Origin: Duganella sp. BJB480
GTDB taxonomy: Bacteria; Pseudomonadota; Gammaproteobacteria; Burkholderiales; Burkholderiaceae_D
DNA length: 64,000 nucleotides
NCBI GenBank assembly: GCA_003416985.1
Contig: QVIN01000003.1
Location: forward strand, 496,001 to 560,000
Direction: 5' to 3'
Shown: positions 1 through 9,034 of the stretch, piece after piece
Layout: the number at the start of each line of letters is the position of its first letter
Numbering within the stretch: position 1 is the first letter of the stretch
The notes under the pieces: generated by a model
What the model was told of the DNA's origin: nothing
What the model saw: only the letters and a program-made list of their open reading frames with translations
The model's database searches: none
Translations under genes and position numbers: made by a program

Positions 1-173
1 TCGTTGGCGTAGTACGACGAGCGATAGGTCGGATCGTTTTGCAAGGCCGCTTGATAGGCCTGCATCAGCCCCAGCGCCATCGCGCCCGTGCCATGCAACA
101 AAAAGCCGGCGCACAGTGCCCGCGCCAACACCTTCACCAGCGTGCGCGGTTGAGCTTTAGACTGTTTGGACAC
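1..173 (-). CDS. TolC-family outer-membrane channel, N-terminal fragment (cut by window edge)
   Basis: Only the first 57 codons are inside the window. The frame starts at a GTG (173-171), four bases after the hlyD stop, and a GGAGG lies eight bases upstream inside the end of hlyD, which decides this start. The fragment reads as a basic N-terminus, a hydrophobic signal-peptide stretch ending near GAMA, then LMQAYQAALQNDPTYRSS, which resembles the first helix of mature TolC-like channels (family pattern: x-x-A-L-x-N-D-P). TolC proteins form the outer-membrane duct of type I secretion systems. The position directly after the ATPase and adaptor genes completes a three-part exporter. The rest of the protein cannot be judged from this window. 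Confidence 0.75.
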   Translation of the reverse strand, partial: MSKQSKAQPRTLVKVLARALCAGFLLHGTGAMALGLMQAYQAALQNDPTYRSSYYAN

Positions 174-176
174 GTT

Positions 177-1538
177 CTATTCCTCCGTCATCGACGTCTT
201 GGCGCGGTCGAAGACCGGCTTCAGCAAGTAACTCATCATCGAACGCTCGCCAGTCTTGACGAACATTTCCACCGGCATGCCGGAGACGATGGCGAGGTGC
301 TCCTTCTGGATCAACTTGCTTCCTTCGGCCGACACCCGGGCGCGCACCTTGTAGTACGCCGCGCCGCTGCGCTCATCCACAGTCCTGTCCGCTGCCACCT
401 GTATCACTTCGCCAGGGATATGCGGCGTCTTGTTGGCATTGAAGGCCGAGAAGATCAGCTCCACCTTCAGGCCCGGATGAACCTTATCGATCAGGTTGAC
501 CGGCAATTGGCCTTCCACCACCAGGGCGTCGGCGGTCGGCACGATCTCCATCATGCGCGAGCCGGCGGCAACGATACCGCCACGGGTGAACACGTTCGAT
601 CCCACCACGACGCCGTCGACCGGCGACTTCACGTCCACGCTGGCGACGTCGAATTTCTGCGCATCCAGGCGGCCTTGCAGCGCCTCGGCTTCCTTCTGGG
701 TGTCGGCAAGCTGGGTACGCACTTCCTTCTGGTAGTCCTGGTTACGCTGCTGCTTGCGCAGCGTCAGTTCCATGATCTGGCGCTGTGCACGGCCGATGTT
801 GCCGACATCCTCGGCGATCGCGCCATTGACCTGCGAATAAGTGCGCTCCACTTCCAGCAGGCGGTTGCGAGCGAGGTAGCCTTCCTTGGCCAGGTCGCGC
901 GAATTATCGAGCTGCTCCTTCAGCATGGCCAGCTGGTCCTTCTTGTTGTCGCGCGACTGTTGCAAGCCGGAGATCTGCGACCTCAGACCTTCGATGTTTT
1001 CATCGGCACCACCGAGTTCGCTATGCAGCGAGCCCTGACGCGACGCCAACAGTTGGTTTTGCAGCGTCATCGCTTCGATCACCGCCGGCTCGTCCTTGTA
1101 GGGCAACAACGAGGCCGGCAGATTGATCGACTTCTGTCCACTCAACTCGGCCTGCAAACGCGCCTCGGTCGCGCGTGCGCTCACATACTGCACGCGAGTG
1201 ATATCCATTGCGGACTTCACCTGCACGTTGTTCATGCGGACCAGCACCTGACCGGCTTTGACCACGTCGCCGTCCTTCACCAGGATGTCCTTGACGATCC
1301 CGTTCTGCAAATACTGGATGGCCTGGCGATTCGATTCCTTGGCAACCGTGGCCTGCATTGGCACGCCTTTGTCCAGCGGAGCAAAGATCGCCCACACCAG
1401 AAAGCCCAGCACGCCGAACAGGACGATGGCCCAGCCCACCCGAGCGTAGGCGCCGGCATCCGTATTGACCGTCAACGGCTCGACGTCGTGGCTGATGACT
1501 TCGGTCGCTGGCTCTTGCTTCTTAACGATATTTACCAT
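177..1538 (-). CDS. HlyD-family type I secretion periplasmic adaptor
   Basis: This 453-residue membrane-fusion protein should bridge the inner-membrane ATPase and the TolC channel. After a short cytoplasmic tail there is one membrane helix (about residues 34-53), then a split lipoyl/barrel-sandwich half containing IVKDILVKDGDVVKAGQVLV (about 80-100). A long Gln/Glu/Arg-rich coiled coil follows (about 120-290), then the second half with the typical DVKSPVDGVVVG (about 300) and a beta-barrel domain reaching MPVEMFVKTGERS near the end. Length and order fit PrtE/HlyD proteins. The start ATG lies two bases after the upstream ATPase stop, so the genes are translated as one operon with a common promoter upstream of the ATPase. 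Confidence 0.95.
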   Translation of the reverse strand: MVNIVKKQEPATEVISHDVEPLTVNTDAGAYARVGWAIVLFGVLGFLVWAIFAPLDKGVPMQATVAKESNRQAIQYLQNGIVKDILVKDGDVVKAGQVLVRMNNVQVKSAMDITRVQYVSARATEARLQAELSGQKSINLPASLLPYKDEPAVIEAMTLQNQLLASRQGSLHSELGGADENIEGLRSQISGLQQSRDNKKDQLAMLKEQLDNSRDLAKEGYLARNRLLEVERTYSQVNGAIAEDVGNIGRAQRQIMELTLRKQQRNQDYQKEVRTQLADTQKEAEALQGRLDAQKFDVASVDVKSPVDGVVVGSNVFTRGGIVAAGSRMMEIVPTADALVVEGQLPVNLIDKVHPGLKVELIFSAFNANKTPHIPGEVIQVAADRTVDERSGAAYYKVRARVSAEGSKLIQKEHLAIVSGMPVEMFVKTGERSMMSYLLKPVFDRAKTSMTEE

Positions 1539-1540
1539 GA

Positions 1541-3415
1541 TTATTCCTGTTCCGTCGGCGCTGGATTGTTCACATCGCCGAGATTTTCCTGTGCCTGCTG
1601 TGCACGCTGCTGCAACATCTGCTGGGCGGCCTGTTGTGCAGCCGCCTCCTGGGCTGCCTGTTGCTGGGCCGCCTGCTGCTGGGCTGCCTGTTGCTGAGCG
1701 GCCTGTTGCTGGGCTAGCGCTTGTTTTTGGTTGGCCTCGGTCAAGGCAGCCAATACCTGGTTGGTCTCGCCAAACAGGGCGACCGAACCATCGCGCAGCA
1801 GCAGCAATTTGGTGGTAACAGCGATCGCGCTGGTGCGGTGAGTGATCAGCACAATCGTCTTGCCGCGTGACCGCAGATCGCCGATGGCCTGCACCAGCGC
1901 GGCTTCGCCGACATCATCCAGATTGGAATTGGGCTCGTCCAGCACCAGCACCGCCGGGTCACCGTACATAGCGCGTGCCAGGCCGATGCGCTGACGCTGC
2001 CCGCCCGACAGGCCGGCGCCGCCATCACCCAACATGGTGTCATAGCCATTAGGGAAATGCAGGATCATATCGTGCACGCCGGCGCGCTTGGCCGCCAGTA
2101 CCACCTTATCCGAATCCACCTCGCCGAAGCGCGCGATATTTTCACTGACCGTACCACCGAACAATTCGATGTCCTGCGGCAGATAGCCGAGACTCGGTCC
2201 CAATTCAGCCTTGTTCCACTGGTAGATATCAGCGCCGTCCAGACGGACCTTGCCGACAGCGGACGGCCACACGCCGACCAGCAAGCGCGCCAGCGTCGAC
2301 TTACCCGAACCGCTGGGGCCGATCACGCCCAGCACATCGCCCGATTGCACTGCGAAGCTGACGCCCTTCAGCACTGCGACCTGGCTACCCGGCGGCGCGG
2401 CGGTCACGCCTTCCACCGTCAGATTGCCTTGCGGCTTAGGCAGCTCCATACCGGCGGGGCGCGCAGGATTATTCTGCAGCAGGTTGCTCAAGCGTTCATA
2501 CGCGCTGCGGGTGTTGGCGAACGATTTCCATACGCCGATCACTTGCTGCACTGGCGCCAGCGCCCTGCCAACCAGAATCGAGGCGGCGATCATCATACCG
2601 GGGGTGATTTTATTTTCCAGGACCAGCAAGGCGCCAAAGCCCAGCACCAGCGATTGCAGTGCGACCTGGACAAATTTGGTTATCGCGCCGACCAGGCCGG
2701 CCTTTTCGCTGGCCTCCGCCTGCAGATGCAGGAATTTTCCATGCAGCTTGAACCAACGGCCCATCAGGTTCGGCAGCATGCCCATCGACTCGATCACCTC
2801 GGCATTGCGCAAATTATTGGTCGCAAGGGTGCTCGATGCGATCGACATGGCGTTGGCGTCAGCCAGCGGCTTGTGGGAAACGCGCTCGTTGATATAAGCC
2901 AGCAGTACAAGCACCACGGTGCCGCCCAAGGCGAACAGACCCAGCGAGGGTTCGAACACAAAGATCACGATCAGGTAGACCGGGAACCAAGGCGCGTCAA
3001 AAAATGCGAACAAGGCGTTACCGGTCAGGAATTGACGCACGTTGGTCAAGTCCTGCAGCGCCTGGCCGGCGTTGGCGCCGGCGCGTTTCAAATTCTGTTC
3101 GAACGCCGCCGTGTAGACGCGCTTATTGAGCTGCATGTCGAAACGCGCGCCCACCCGTACCAGCACAAAGCTGCGTATCAGTTCCAGCGCGGCCATCATC
3201 AGGTAACCACCCAGCATCATCAGCGTCAACATGAGCAGCGTGAGCTCGTTGCGGCTGGCCAGCACGCGATCATAGACCTGCAGCATATAGATGGAGGGAA
3301 CCAGCATCAGCAAGTTGCTGATGGCGCTGAACGTTCCGACGGTGACGAAGGTCTTTTTGAACGTGAGCAGAACCTGTCCAATTTCGTTCTTAGGATTGAA
3401 TAATTTGTTTTTCAT
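1541..3415 (-). CDS. Type I secretion ABC transporter/permease, PrtD type
   Basis: A 624-residue fused permease-ATPase that should power export of unfolded C-terminal-signal substrates. The N-terminal half has about six membrane helices (residues 20-300). The nucleotide-binding domain shows Walker [10 protein letters not shown] (near 364), signature [14 protein letters not shown] (near 468) and Walker [14 protein letters not shown] (near 492). No N-terminal C39 peptidase or C39-like domain is present, as in PrtD/AprD rather than HlyB. The start was placed at the ATG at 3415 (MKNKLFNPK); an in-frame ATG five codons upstream is less likely. The last about 60 residues form an unusual Ala/Gln repeat tail. 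The gene leads an operon with hlyD and tolC, behind a CRP-like palindrome. Confidence 0.95.
   Translation of the reverse strand: MKNKLFNPKNEIGQVLLTFKKTFVTVGTFSAISNLLMLVPSIYMLQVYDRVLASRNELTLLMLTLMMLGGYLMMAALELIRSFVLVRVGARFDMQLNKRVYTAAFEQNLKRAGANAGQALQDLTNVRQFLTGNALFAFFDAPWFPVYLIVIFVFEPSLGLFALGGTVVLVLLAYINERVSHKPLADANAMSIASSTLATNNLRNAEVIESMGMLPNLMGRWFKLHGKFLHLQAEASEKAGLVGAITKFVQVALQSLVLGFGALLVLENKITPGMMIAASILVGRALAPVQQVIGVWKSFANTRSAYERLSNLLQNNPARPAGMELPKPQGNLTVEGVTAAPPGSQVAVLKGVSFAVQSGDVLGVIGPSGSGKSTLARLLVGVWPSAVGKVRLDGADIYQWNKAELGPSLGYLPQDIELFGGTVSENIARFGEVDSDKVVLAAKRAGVHDMILHFPNGYDTMLGDGGAGLSGGQRQRIGLARAMYGDPAVLVLDEPNSNLDDVGEAALVQAIGDLRSRGKTIVLITHRTSAIAVTTKLLLLRDGSVALFGETNQVLAALTEANQKQALAQQQAAQQQAAQQQAAQQQAAQEAAAQQAAQQMLQQRAQQAQENLGDVNNPAPTEQE
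1650..1712 (-). repeat. 15-bp tandem repeats encoding AAQQQ units in the transporter tail
   Basis: About four near-identical 15-bp units encode successive AAQQQ pentads. They continue into more degenerate Ala/Gln codons down to about 1590. The repeat lies at the C-terminal end of the secretion ATPase, beyond the folded nucleotide-binding domain. Copy number could vary by slippage. Confidence 0.8.
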
Positions 3416-3534
3416 AATATGCGTGGGCAATACAAAGGCGGAGCAGCGGGTTCGTCATCCGACGGGCGTATCCCCGAAGGAGGTAACGAATGACTTTTCC
3501 TGCAAGAAACAGCCTAGATTTGAGTAGACGAGAG
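3416..3534 (-). promoter_or_regulatory. Leader of the secretion operon with alternative pairings
   Basis: About 110-145 nt of untranslated leader separate the inferred promoter from the ATPase start. It contains GTCATTCGT and, about 27 bases later, ATGACGAA. GTCAT can pair with ATGAC, or TTCGT with ACGAA, but the two pairings exclude each other. No known riboswitch consensus was recognised. The function is unknown. Confidence 0.3.
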
Positions 3535-3575
3535 ATTATCGCCTAAAATCGACGGAAAATGTGATGCTCATCACA
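3535..3575 (-). promoter_or_regulatory. CRP-type palindrome and promoter of the type I secretion operon
   Basis: The sequence TGTGATGCTCATCACA (3560-3575) is an exact TGTGA-N6-TCACA site and is also symmetric through most of its core. It lies 145 bases upstream of the ATPase start. On the minus strand a GATAAT hexamer (3540-3535) follows, placing the palindrome over the -35 position, roughly the class II CRP geometry (centre near -40). The same consensus recurs upstream of the surface-protein gene and of fecR. The -10 is a visual match only. Confidence 0.7.
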
Positions 3576-3684
3576 AATTTTACACTTCAGTGCAAAATAA
3601 AGACGCATCAATGGTGCTGGCCACCCCGATTATTGTATTCAGCGCAGTTGCTACGCCATATGGCATTGTTGCACGCAAATGTAA

Positions 3685-3710
3685 AAAAGCCAGACCGAAG
3701 TCTGGCTTTT
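3685..3710 (-). terminator. Rho-independent terminator of the surface-protein gene
   Basis: On the minus strand an AAGCCAGAC stem, short TTCG loop and GTCTGGCTT stem are followed by a run of T residues (3690-3685). It stands about 50 bases after the stop codon of the DUF4214/RTX gene and should isolate that highly expressed transcript from the downstream secretion operon. Confidence 0.85.
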
Positions 3711-3717
3711 CAGGAAA

Positions 3718-3747
3718 CATCGGAGCGCGCTGTTCTGCGCTCCGATG
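3718..3747 (-). terminator. Second hairpin directly after the surface-protein gene
   Basis: A perfect 11-bp inverted repeat (CATCGGAGCGC, 8-base loop, GCGCTCCGATG) begins about 14 bases after the stop codon and precedes the T-tract terminator. It has no T-run of its own. It could protect the 3' end of the mRNA or assist termination. Confidence 0.6.
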
Positions 3748-3760
3748 TAACAACCGGCTA

Positions 3761-6700
3761 TTAAGCCAGGGTCAGGACGTTCGACGAGATCGCGGTCGTC
3801 GAAGCTGCGTGGTAGCCGACCAGAACGATCGACTCGAACACGCCAGCACCGTGGTCGTAGGTCACAACGGTGTCAGCACCAGCTGCGCCGTAGGCGAAGA
3901 TGCCGTTTGCTGCATCGTAGGTACCAGCAGCGAACACCACGTGACCAGCAACGCCAGCCAGGTTGGTTGCAGCCAGGTCAGCAGCAGCGACGGTCAGACC
4001 AGCCAGCGCGGTCAGATCGATCTTGGTGCCTGCAACAGCGCCTTTGATGACGTCGAAGGTAGCGGTCAGTTCGCTGGTCGCGGTGTTCAGCGTAGCGTTG
4101 ACACCCGAAGCGCCCGAAGCTTGCACGATGGTCGAGGTGTTGCCGGTGATGGTGATGGTATCAGCACCTGCACCGCCGGTGATGACGTCAGCACCGCCGC
4201 CGCCAACGATCACGTCTTTGCCCGAACCGCCGTTGATGTGGTCAGCACCGGTACCACCGGTCAGGGTGCTAGCAACAGTACCGCTACCGGTGATGGTGTT
4301 GGCACCTTTGACTTCAGTGATGGTTACACCTTTCAGCGATGCCGAAGCGTCGATCACGTCACCGCCGTTTGCCGAACCTTTGAAGGTTGCAACTACGGTC
4401 GACGAAGCAGTCAGAATGCCGGTGGTCAGCGAAACACCGGTGGTAGCAGCGCCGGAACCAGCAACGTTCAGGCCCGAAGCGTCGAACGAGGTCAGAGCGG
4501 TCGAACCAGCGGTCAGCAGGGTGTGCGCAGTGCCCGATACGGTGATCGCCTTAACATCGCTACCAGCGATGGTCAGGGAATCGGTAACGGTGCCAGCTGG
4601 AGTGGTCGAGCTGTCGGTGGTCGTGACTTTGATCGTTTCGACGTTGGCGGCGTTGATAGTGCCGAACGAGGTCGTAGCAGCATTGGACAATGCAACGTTC
4701 AGCACGTCAGCGGTACCAGCCAGTGCGCCGGTGATGCCAGCGGTGTAAGCAGTACCGGTGCCGGTCAGTGCCAGGGTCGCGCCCGAGGTCAGGCCGTTCA
4801 CGGTCAGGTTGGTTGCGCCAGCGGCGGATACGTAGTTGTAGCCACCCAGTACGTTCGCATCGATGGTTTCCGAAACTGCGCCGGTGATGGTCAGATGGGT
4901 GAAGCCGGTCACAGCCGCAGCCAGAGCATTGCTGCCCGATGCGGTTACGGCATCGCCAGCAGCCATTTGCAGGGTGTTGGTGCCTGCGCCGCCGGTAGCG
5001 CCGCCGCCGGTGCCCAGGGTCGAAACGATAACGGTGTCGTTGCCGCCACCGAAGGTCACGGCTTTGGTCGCGAGAGCGGCCATGGTCACAACGTTGTTAC
5101 CAGCGGTGAACGAACCGGTTTCAGCAGCGTTCAGCGACACGGTCACGCCCGAGGTGTTGCTCGAGGTGAAGGCGGTGGCAGCAGCCACGGTCGAACCGGT
5201 CAGGTCCAGAGCCTTGTCGCCGGTGACGGCGATGGTTTTCACAGCAGCGCCGGTCACGTTCAGAGCCGAATCAGCACCGGTAGCGGCGATGTTCAGGGTC
5301 TTCACTTTAGCATCGACCAGAGCACCAGCCATACCATTGACGGTCACGCCCAGGGTCGTAGCAGTGGCGGTAGCCGAGTTGTCGGTTACGGTCACGGTGC
5401 CGGTACCGTTGGTCAGCGACAGGGTAGCCAGCGCGTTGGTGTTAACCGAAGCGTTGACGAAGTTGTTCAGGGTAACGGAAGCGATCGTGTTAGCCTTGGT
5501 GCTGTCGGTGTTAGCCGAGTTCAGGTCGGTGATGGTGATGGCGCCATCGATGATACCGCCAACTGCGGTAACAGCGGCAGTACCTGCGGTGCCTTGAGCA
5601 TTCGCCACGGTGACGGAAGCAGCCTGCGCACCGGTTGCGGCCAGATCGGTAACATTGCTGTTAGCGGTCGTGCTGGTGAAGGTTACGACGTGACCAGCCG
5701 TTGCTGCGCTGGTGGTCCAGCCAGTCAGGGCACCCGAGTAGGTACCCAGGGCTGCAGCTGCACCGGTGATGGCGCCGTTAGCCAAACTGGCGAACACGGT
5801 GTCCAGTTGAGCTTGGCTCAATGCACCAGCGCCTGCGGTGAAGGTCAGGCCGCCCAGGGTGACGATGCCACCAGCAGCCAGGCCGCCGGCGCCGGAGGTA
5901 ACGGTTGCGGTTTCGGTCGCAGCAGGGACGCCAGTCACGCCTTGTACAGCGGCTACAGCAGCGGTCTGGTTGACGGTTACAGCGGTCGTGGCCGCGCCAC
6001 CATTCACAACAATGTTGCCACCGGTTGCAGCGTAACCTGCAGTGGTATTCGAGGTAGCAGCAGCGATATTCTGGGTGACGTTCACGGTGGTGCCGCCAGC
6101 AACGGTAACGGTGCTGCCGGTAACGTTTGCCGCGCCGGTGTTAGCATCGGTCACAACAGCGGTGATCGCGCCAGCGGTGGTCGAGCTGCCAACGTTGACT
6201 GCGCCACCGGTGGTTACGCCGGTGAAGGTTGCGCTGATCGACGAGCCGCCGGAGATCGACGAGGTCAGGCCAGCAACGGATGCATTGTTCACGACGATAG
6301 CAGTGGTAGCAGCTGCCTTGATGGTGTCAGCGCCGACCGAAGCGGAAACCGCCAGGTTGGTTACGCCGGCAACAGCGGAGGTGTCCACAGTAACGGCTTC
6401 CAGGCTCTGCACATTCAGGTTCTGAATGTTTTTGATGGTTACGCCACTCAGTGGGGTGACGGTGCCGCCGGTGGCGAAGTCGTTGATGTTCAGGGTGTTG
6501 GTGCCGGTGCCACCGTCGATCGAATCGAAAGCGGTCAGGGTTGGCGCGGTGCCACCCAGGGTTGCCGAGTAAACGTCGTTGGCGGCGGTGCCGACCAAGG
6601 TGTCAACGCCGGTGGTCAGCGTGGCGTTCACAACTACTGGAACGATCAGGCCGGCGATTGCCTGGGTCACATTGGCGTGGAACGCGGTCAGGTCGGTGGT

Positions 6701-7267
6701 CGCGGTAACTTGTGCCAGCAGGCCGTGGATAGCAGCGGCAGCAGCGTCGCCCGAGAACGAGATGATCTTAGGGATGGTGTCCAGCGAATTGGTGAAGTCG
6801 GTAGCGACAGCATTGACCTTGGCAACCAGGGCGGTATCCAGCAGGCCTTGTGGCGAGGTGTTGGTGCCGTTCACGGCGCCTTCGGTGATGGCCAGGGAGG
6901 CGTTTTCACGGCTCACGGCACCGGTTTCGATGGCGTTGACCCAGAAATTGGCGCCAGCGTCAGCGTCGCGGTGGAATACGTTGTTGTAGACGTCGTTGAC
7001 GAACTTCAGGACCGACAGGTGATCGTTGCCCGGAGGAGCGACTTTGTTGGCGAAGCTGCCAACCAGCAGGCCAACGGCCGAAGTTGGGTGAGCTTGCGAG
7101 TAGGCGCTCAGGGCAGGAACGGTGGTCAGCGCGGTGTCGGTGCCAGCATTTGGGTCAGCAGCCAGCAGTTGGGCCGTGAAGTTGGCCAGGCCGGTTGGGT
7201 CTGCAGGACGGCCAAAGTAGGAAATGTACAGTTGCTGTACGACTTGAGTGTAATCGATTGCCGCCAT
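3761..7267 (-). CDS. DUF4214/RTX surface-layer-like protein, probable type I secretion substrate
   Basis: An 1168-residue protein rich in Ala, Thr, Gly and Val, with no cysteine seen. Residues 1-140 resemble DUF4214 (VVQQLYISYFGRPADPTGL at the start). The middle is a long series of Thr/Ala/Val beta-rich repeats like those of S-layer and large exported proteins. Near residues 1030-1075 there are RTX-type calcium motifs (GGTGADHINGGSGKDVI and similar), and the end is hydrophobic (ISSNVLTLA), as in type I secretion signals. No N-terminal signal peptide is seen, as expected for this route. The matching exporter is encoded just downstream on the same strand. A strong 5' leader hairpin, an AAGGA ribosome site and two 3' hairpins suggest high expression. 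S-layer function is inferred. Confidence 0.85.
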   Translation of the reverse strand: MAAIDYTQVVQQLYISYFGRPADPTGLANFTAQLLAADPNAGTDTALTTVPALSAYSQAHPTSAVGLLVGSFANKVAPPGNDHLSVLKFVNDVYNNVFHRDADAGANFWVNAIETGAVSRENASLAITEGAVNGTNTSPQGLLDTALVAKVNAVATDFTNSLDTIPKIISFSGDAAAAAIHGLLAQVTATTDLTAFHANVTQAIAGLIVPVVVNATLTTGVDTLVGTAANDVYSATLGGTAPTLTAFDSIDGGTGTNTLNINDFATGGTVTPLSGVTIKNIQNLNVQSLEAVTVDTSAVAGVTNLAVSASVGADTIKAAATTAIVVNNASVAGLTSSISGGSSISATFTGVTTGGAVNVGSSTTAGAITAVVTDANTGAANVTGSTVTVAGGTTVNVTQNIAAATSNTTAGYAATGGNIVVNGGAATTAVTVNQTAAVAAVQGVTGVPAATETATVTSGAGGLAAGGIVTLGGLTFTAGAGALSQAQLDTVFASLANGAITGAAAALGTYSGALTGWTTSAATAGHVVTFTSTTANSNVTDLAATGAQAASVTVANAQGTAGTAAVTAVGGIIDGAITITDLNSANTDSTKANTIASVTLNNFVNASVNTNALATLSLTNGTGTVTVTDNSATATATTLGVTVNGMAGALVDAKVKTLNIAATGADSALNVTGAAVKTIAVTGDKALDLTGSTVAAATAFTSSNTSGVTVSLNAAETGSFTAGNNVVTMAALATKAVTFGGGNDTVIVSTLGTGGGATGGAGTNTLQMAAGDAVTASGSNALAAAVTGFTHLTITGAVSETIDANVLGGYNYVSAAGATNLTVNGLTSGATLALTGTGTAYTAGITGALAGTADVLNVALSNAATTSFGTINAANVETIKVTTTDSSTTPAGTVTDSLTIAGSDVKAITVSGTAHTLLTAGSTALTSFDASGLNVAGSGAATTGVSLTTGILTASSTVVATFKGSANGGDVIDASASLKGVTITEVKGANTITGSGTVASTLTGGTGADHINGGSGKDVIVGGGGADVITGGAGADTITITGNTSTIVQASGASGVNATLNTATSELTATFDVIKGAVAGTKIDLTALAGLTVAAADLAATNLAGVAGHVVFAAGTYDAANGIFAYGAAGADTVVTYDHGAGVFESIVLVGYHAASTTAISSNVLTLA

Positions 7268-7311
7268 GATGATAGTTCCTTAAAAAGTTTGGTTTAAACC
7301 AGAAATTCTGC

Positions 7312-7346
7312 GGCTCAGAGCATACAGCGCCGTATCACACTGAGCC
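7312..7346 (-). promoter_or_regulatory. 5' leader stem-loop of the surface-protein mRNA
   Basis: On the minus strand GGCTCAG and CTGAGCC pair, with an inner ATAC/GTAT stem. The hairpin starts about ten bases after the inferred transcription start (near 7357) and sits well ahead of the AAGGA ribosome site (7281-7277). A further palindrome, GGTTTAAACC, lies at 7291-7300. A 5'-terminal hairpin of this kind stabilises abundant outer-membrane mRNAs such as ompA; the same role is inferred here. Confidence 0.5.
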
Positions 7347-7363
7347 CTTTTGCAGAAGGTGGG

Positions 7364-7409
7364 AGTATATTGCCATACCAAGGGACAATTGTTGTGATGG
7401 GCATCACAA
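7364..7409 (-). promoter_or_regulatory. CRP-type palindrome and promoter of the surface-protein gene
   Basis: TGTGATGGGCATCACA (7393-7408) is an exact TGTGA-N6-TCACA site, extended by one symmetric base on each side. A TATACT -10 lies on the minus strand at 7369-7364, so the palindrome is centred near -42 to -44, close to the class II activator position. The gene start is about 100 bases further on. No good -35 is visible, as expected for an activator-dependent promoter. Confidence 0.7.
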
Positions 7410-7561
7410 AACAAATGTTTTTCTTCCGACTTTGCAACTAGTTGTAAATTATTTGCGCGTTATTTATGCAAGATCGATAAATATACACAAATAATCACCT
7501 TACTATTGCGCTATCAGCCCCATCCGGTCGCCTTTATATCATAAGCGCCCGGTATACACAA

Positions 7562-7597
7562 AAATGGGTAATGCTGCCTTTGCAACATTACCCATTT
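7562..7597 (-). terminator. Terminator after the fecR-domain gene
   Basis: A perfect 12-bp stem (AAATGGGTAATG / CATTACCCATTT) with a 12-base loop lies about 32 bases after the stop of the FecR-domain gene, followed on the minus strand by further T residues. Confidence 0.8.
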
Positions 7598-7629
7598 CTG
7601 TCATCCAACTACTTGAAAACCGAGACCGC

Positions 7630-9012
7630 TCAACGCCCCCACTTGGTAGCGCCGTTCACCGTGACGAAGTTGGACTTGTATTGGAATAAATACGCAGCTT
7701 CCTCCACATTGGCCCCGCCCAGATATCCCTTGATACGGTTATCGGTAATTTGATTTGGATTGACCAACTCACCGTGCTGACTAATATTGCCCGCCACACT
7801 GAACGGCACGCGCATATTGTCACCGACCACATCCAAACTGGTCTTGAACGTCCGCTTGGCGAAATCCACATCCAATTGCGCATTCTCGACTGCCGCCTGA
7901 ACCCAGTTTCCACCTGTGCGCTGAAGGACCGCATCGCTGCCGGTCAGCACAAACGAGGCGGTACCTTCGCGCGGCGCCACGTAGGCGGTCGATTTCAGGC
8001 GGGCGATGTTATATGGCCCCAGCACCAACTCCAGGTCATACGTGCCATTTTTCATCTTGGCTTGAGTCGCGGCATCCATGCTGCCGCCAGCGATCGCCTC
8101 GTAGCGGCCCCAGATCACCTCCTCCGGGCCGCGCGTCACCACGGGCGGCAAGACCGGCGGCGTGACCGGCTTGACCGGCACAACGGTTTCCGGCTGCTGA
8201 TCCACCAGCGGCGGCACCGATGCCCCACCACCCGGCGTGACATTGTTCTGCGTGATCTGCTTGCTGTTGTTCAGCACATTGTTGGACTTCTGCGCGTCGA
8301 GGTTGACGTCGGCGCCGGGACTGCTGCCCCCCACCTTGCCCACCGGCTCATCCGGACGCGCCGGCGCGCCCTGGTCGGCCGGCGACATCACCGGGCTGCG
8401 CAGCAGTTGCGGACTGGTCTGGCCGCGCTGCACCTGCAGCATCAGCCCGGCCTGGCCGGCGAACAGCTCGCGGCTGGCGCCGCCCTCGCAGGGGCCACCG
8501 CCTTCGGGGCCGCAACTGCCGGCGAAGCCGCTGACCACCACGCCGCCGGACATCACCGTCACGCGCGAGGTCTGCTGGTCGGTGTAGACCACGAAGTCGG
8601 TGCCGCGCACGCCGATCGCGGCGACCGGCGTGTTGAAGCGGAAGTTCTGCCGCGCCTGCTTGACGCCGGCGCCGGAAATGCTGCGCGCCACGCCCTGCAA
8701 CAACTCCAGCTTGACGCGGGTGTTGACCGGATTCTGCGCATCGATGTGGTAGGCCACGATGCGCGCCTTGCTGTTCGGGCGCAGCACGAGGAAACCCTGG
8801 TCGACGGTCTTGACATAGACATAGCCGTCGGCGCCGGTGGTCAATTCATCACCTTCCTGGACGGCGGCGTCGAGCGCGAGCGGGCGCGCGGCGACACTGA
8901 CCTGCCCAGTGACGAACACGACTTTCCCAGCCTCGGCGGCCTGGGCGGCGGATGCCAGCATCCCCAGCCCCAGCAACATCGCTGCATATATGGTGTGAAA
9001 TTGATTGCGCAT
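7630..9012 (-). CDS. Secreted FecR-domain protein with C-terminal barrel-like domain
   Basis: A 460-residue exported protein. A signal peptide (about 1-25, ending AAQA) is followed by a FecR domain (about 30-155, with FNTPVAAIGVRGTDFVVY). Next come a cysteine pair (SCGPEGGGPC), a Pro/Asn/Gln-rich linker (about 210-300) and a C-terminal domain (about 310-460) rich in alternating strands, with IKGYLGGANVEEAAYLF near the end. That last pattern resembles the C-terminal barrel of TbpB-like surface proteins (family pattern G-x-F-x-G-P-x-A-x-E-x-x-G). There is no membrane anchor or lipobox, so this is not a canonical FecR anti-sigma factor, and no sigma factor partner lies nearby. It is divergent from the cyclase/Slam-like/Crp operon and has its own CRP-type promoter. 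Confidence 0.8.
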   Translation of the reverse strand: MRNQFHTIYAAMLLGLGMLASAAQAAEAGKVVFVTGQVSVAARPLALDAAVQEGDELTTGADGYVYVKTVDQGFLVLRPNSKARIVAYHIDAQNPVNTRVKLELLQGVARSISGAGVKQARQNFRFNTPVAAIGVRGTDFVVYTDQQTSRVTVMSGGVVVSGFAGSCGPEGGGPCEGGASRELFAGQAGLMLQVQRGQTSPQLLRSPVMSPADQGAPARPDEPVGKVGGSSPGADVNLDAQKSNNVLNNSKQITQNNVTPGGGASVPPLVDQQPETVVPVKPVTPPVLPPVVTRGPEEVIWGRYEAIAGGSMDAATQAKMKNGTYDLELVLGPYNIARLKSTAYVAPREGTASFVLTGSDAVLQRTGGNWVQAAVENAQLDVDFAKRTFKTSLDVVGDNMRVPFSVAGNISQHGELVNPNQITDNRIKGYLGGANVEEAAYLFQYKSNFVTVNGATKWGR

Positions 9013-9034
9013 AATAAGTTTCTCCCTCAGCCTA

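Noticed and set aside
3421-3520. Cyclic-di-GMP riboswitch in the secretion operon leader
   Set aside because: The leader lacks the conserved GEMM core and tetraloop-receptor sequences; left as an unexplained leader instead.
3590-7297. 1235-residue plus-strand open frame opposite the surface-protein gene
   Set aside because: It is the antisense shadow of the Ala/Thr/Gly-rich coding strand, is Gly/Ser/Arg/Cys/His-rich without any motif, and has no ribosome site.
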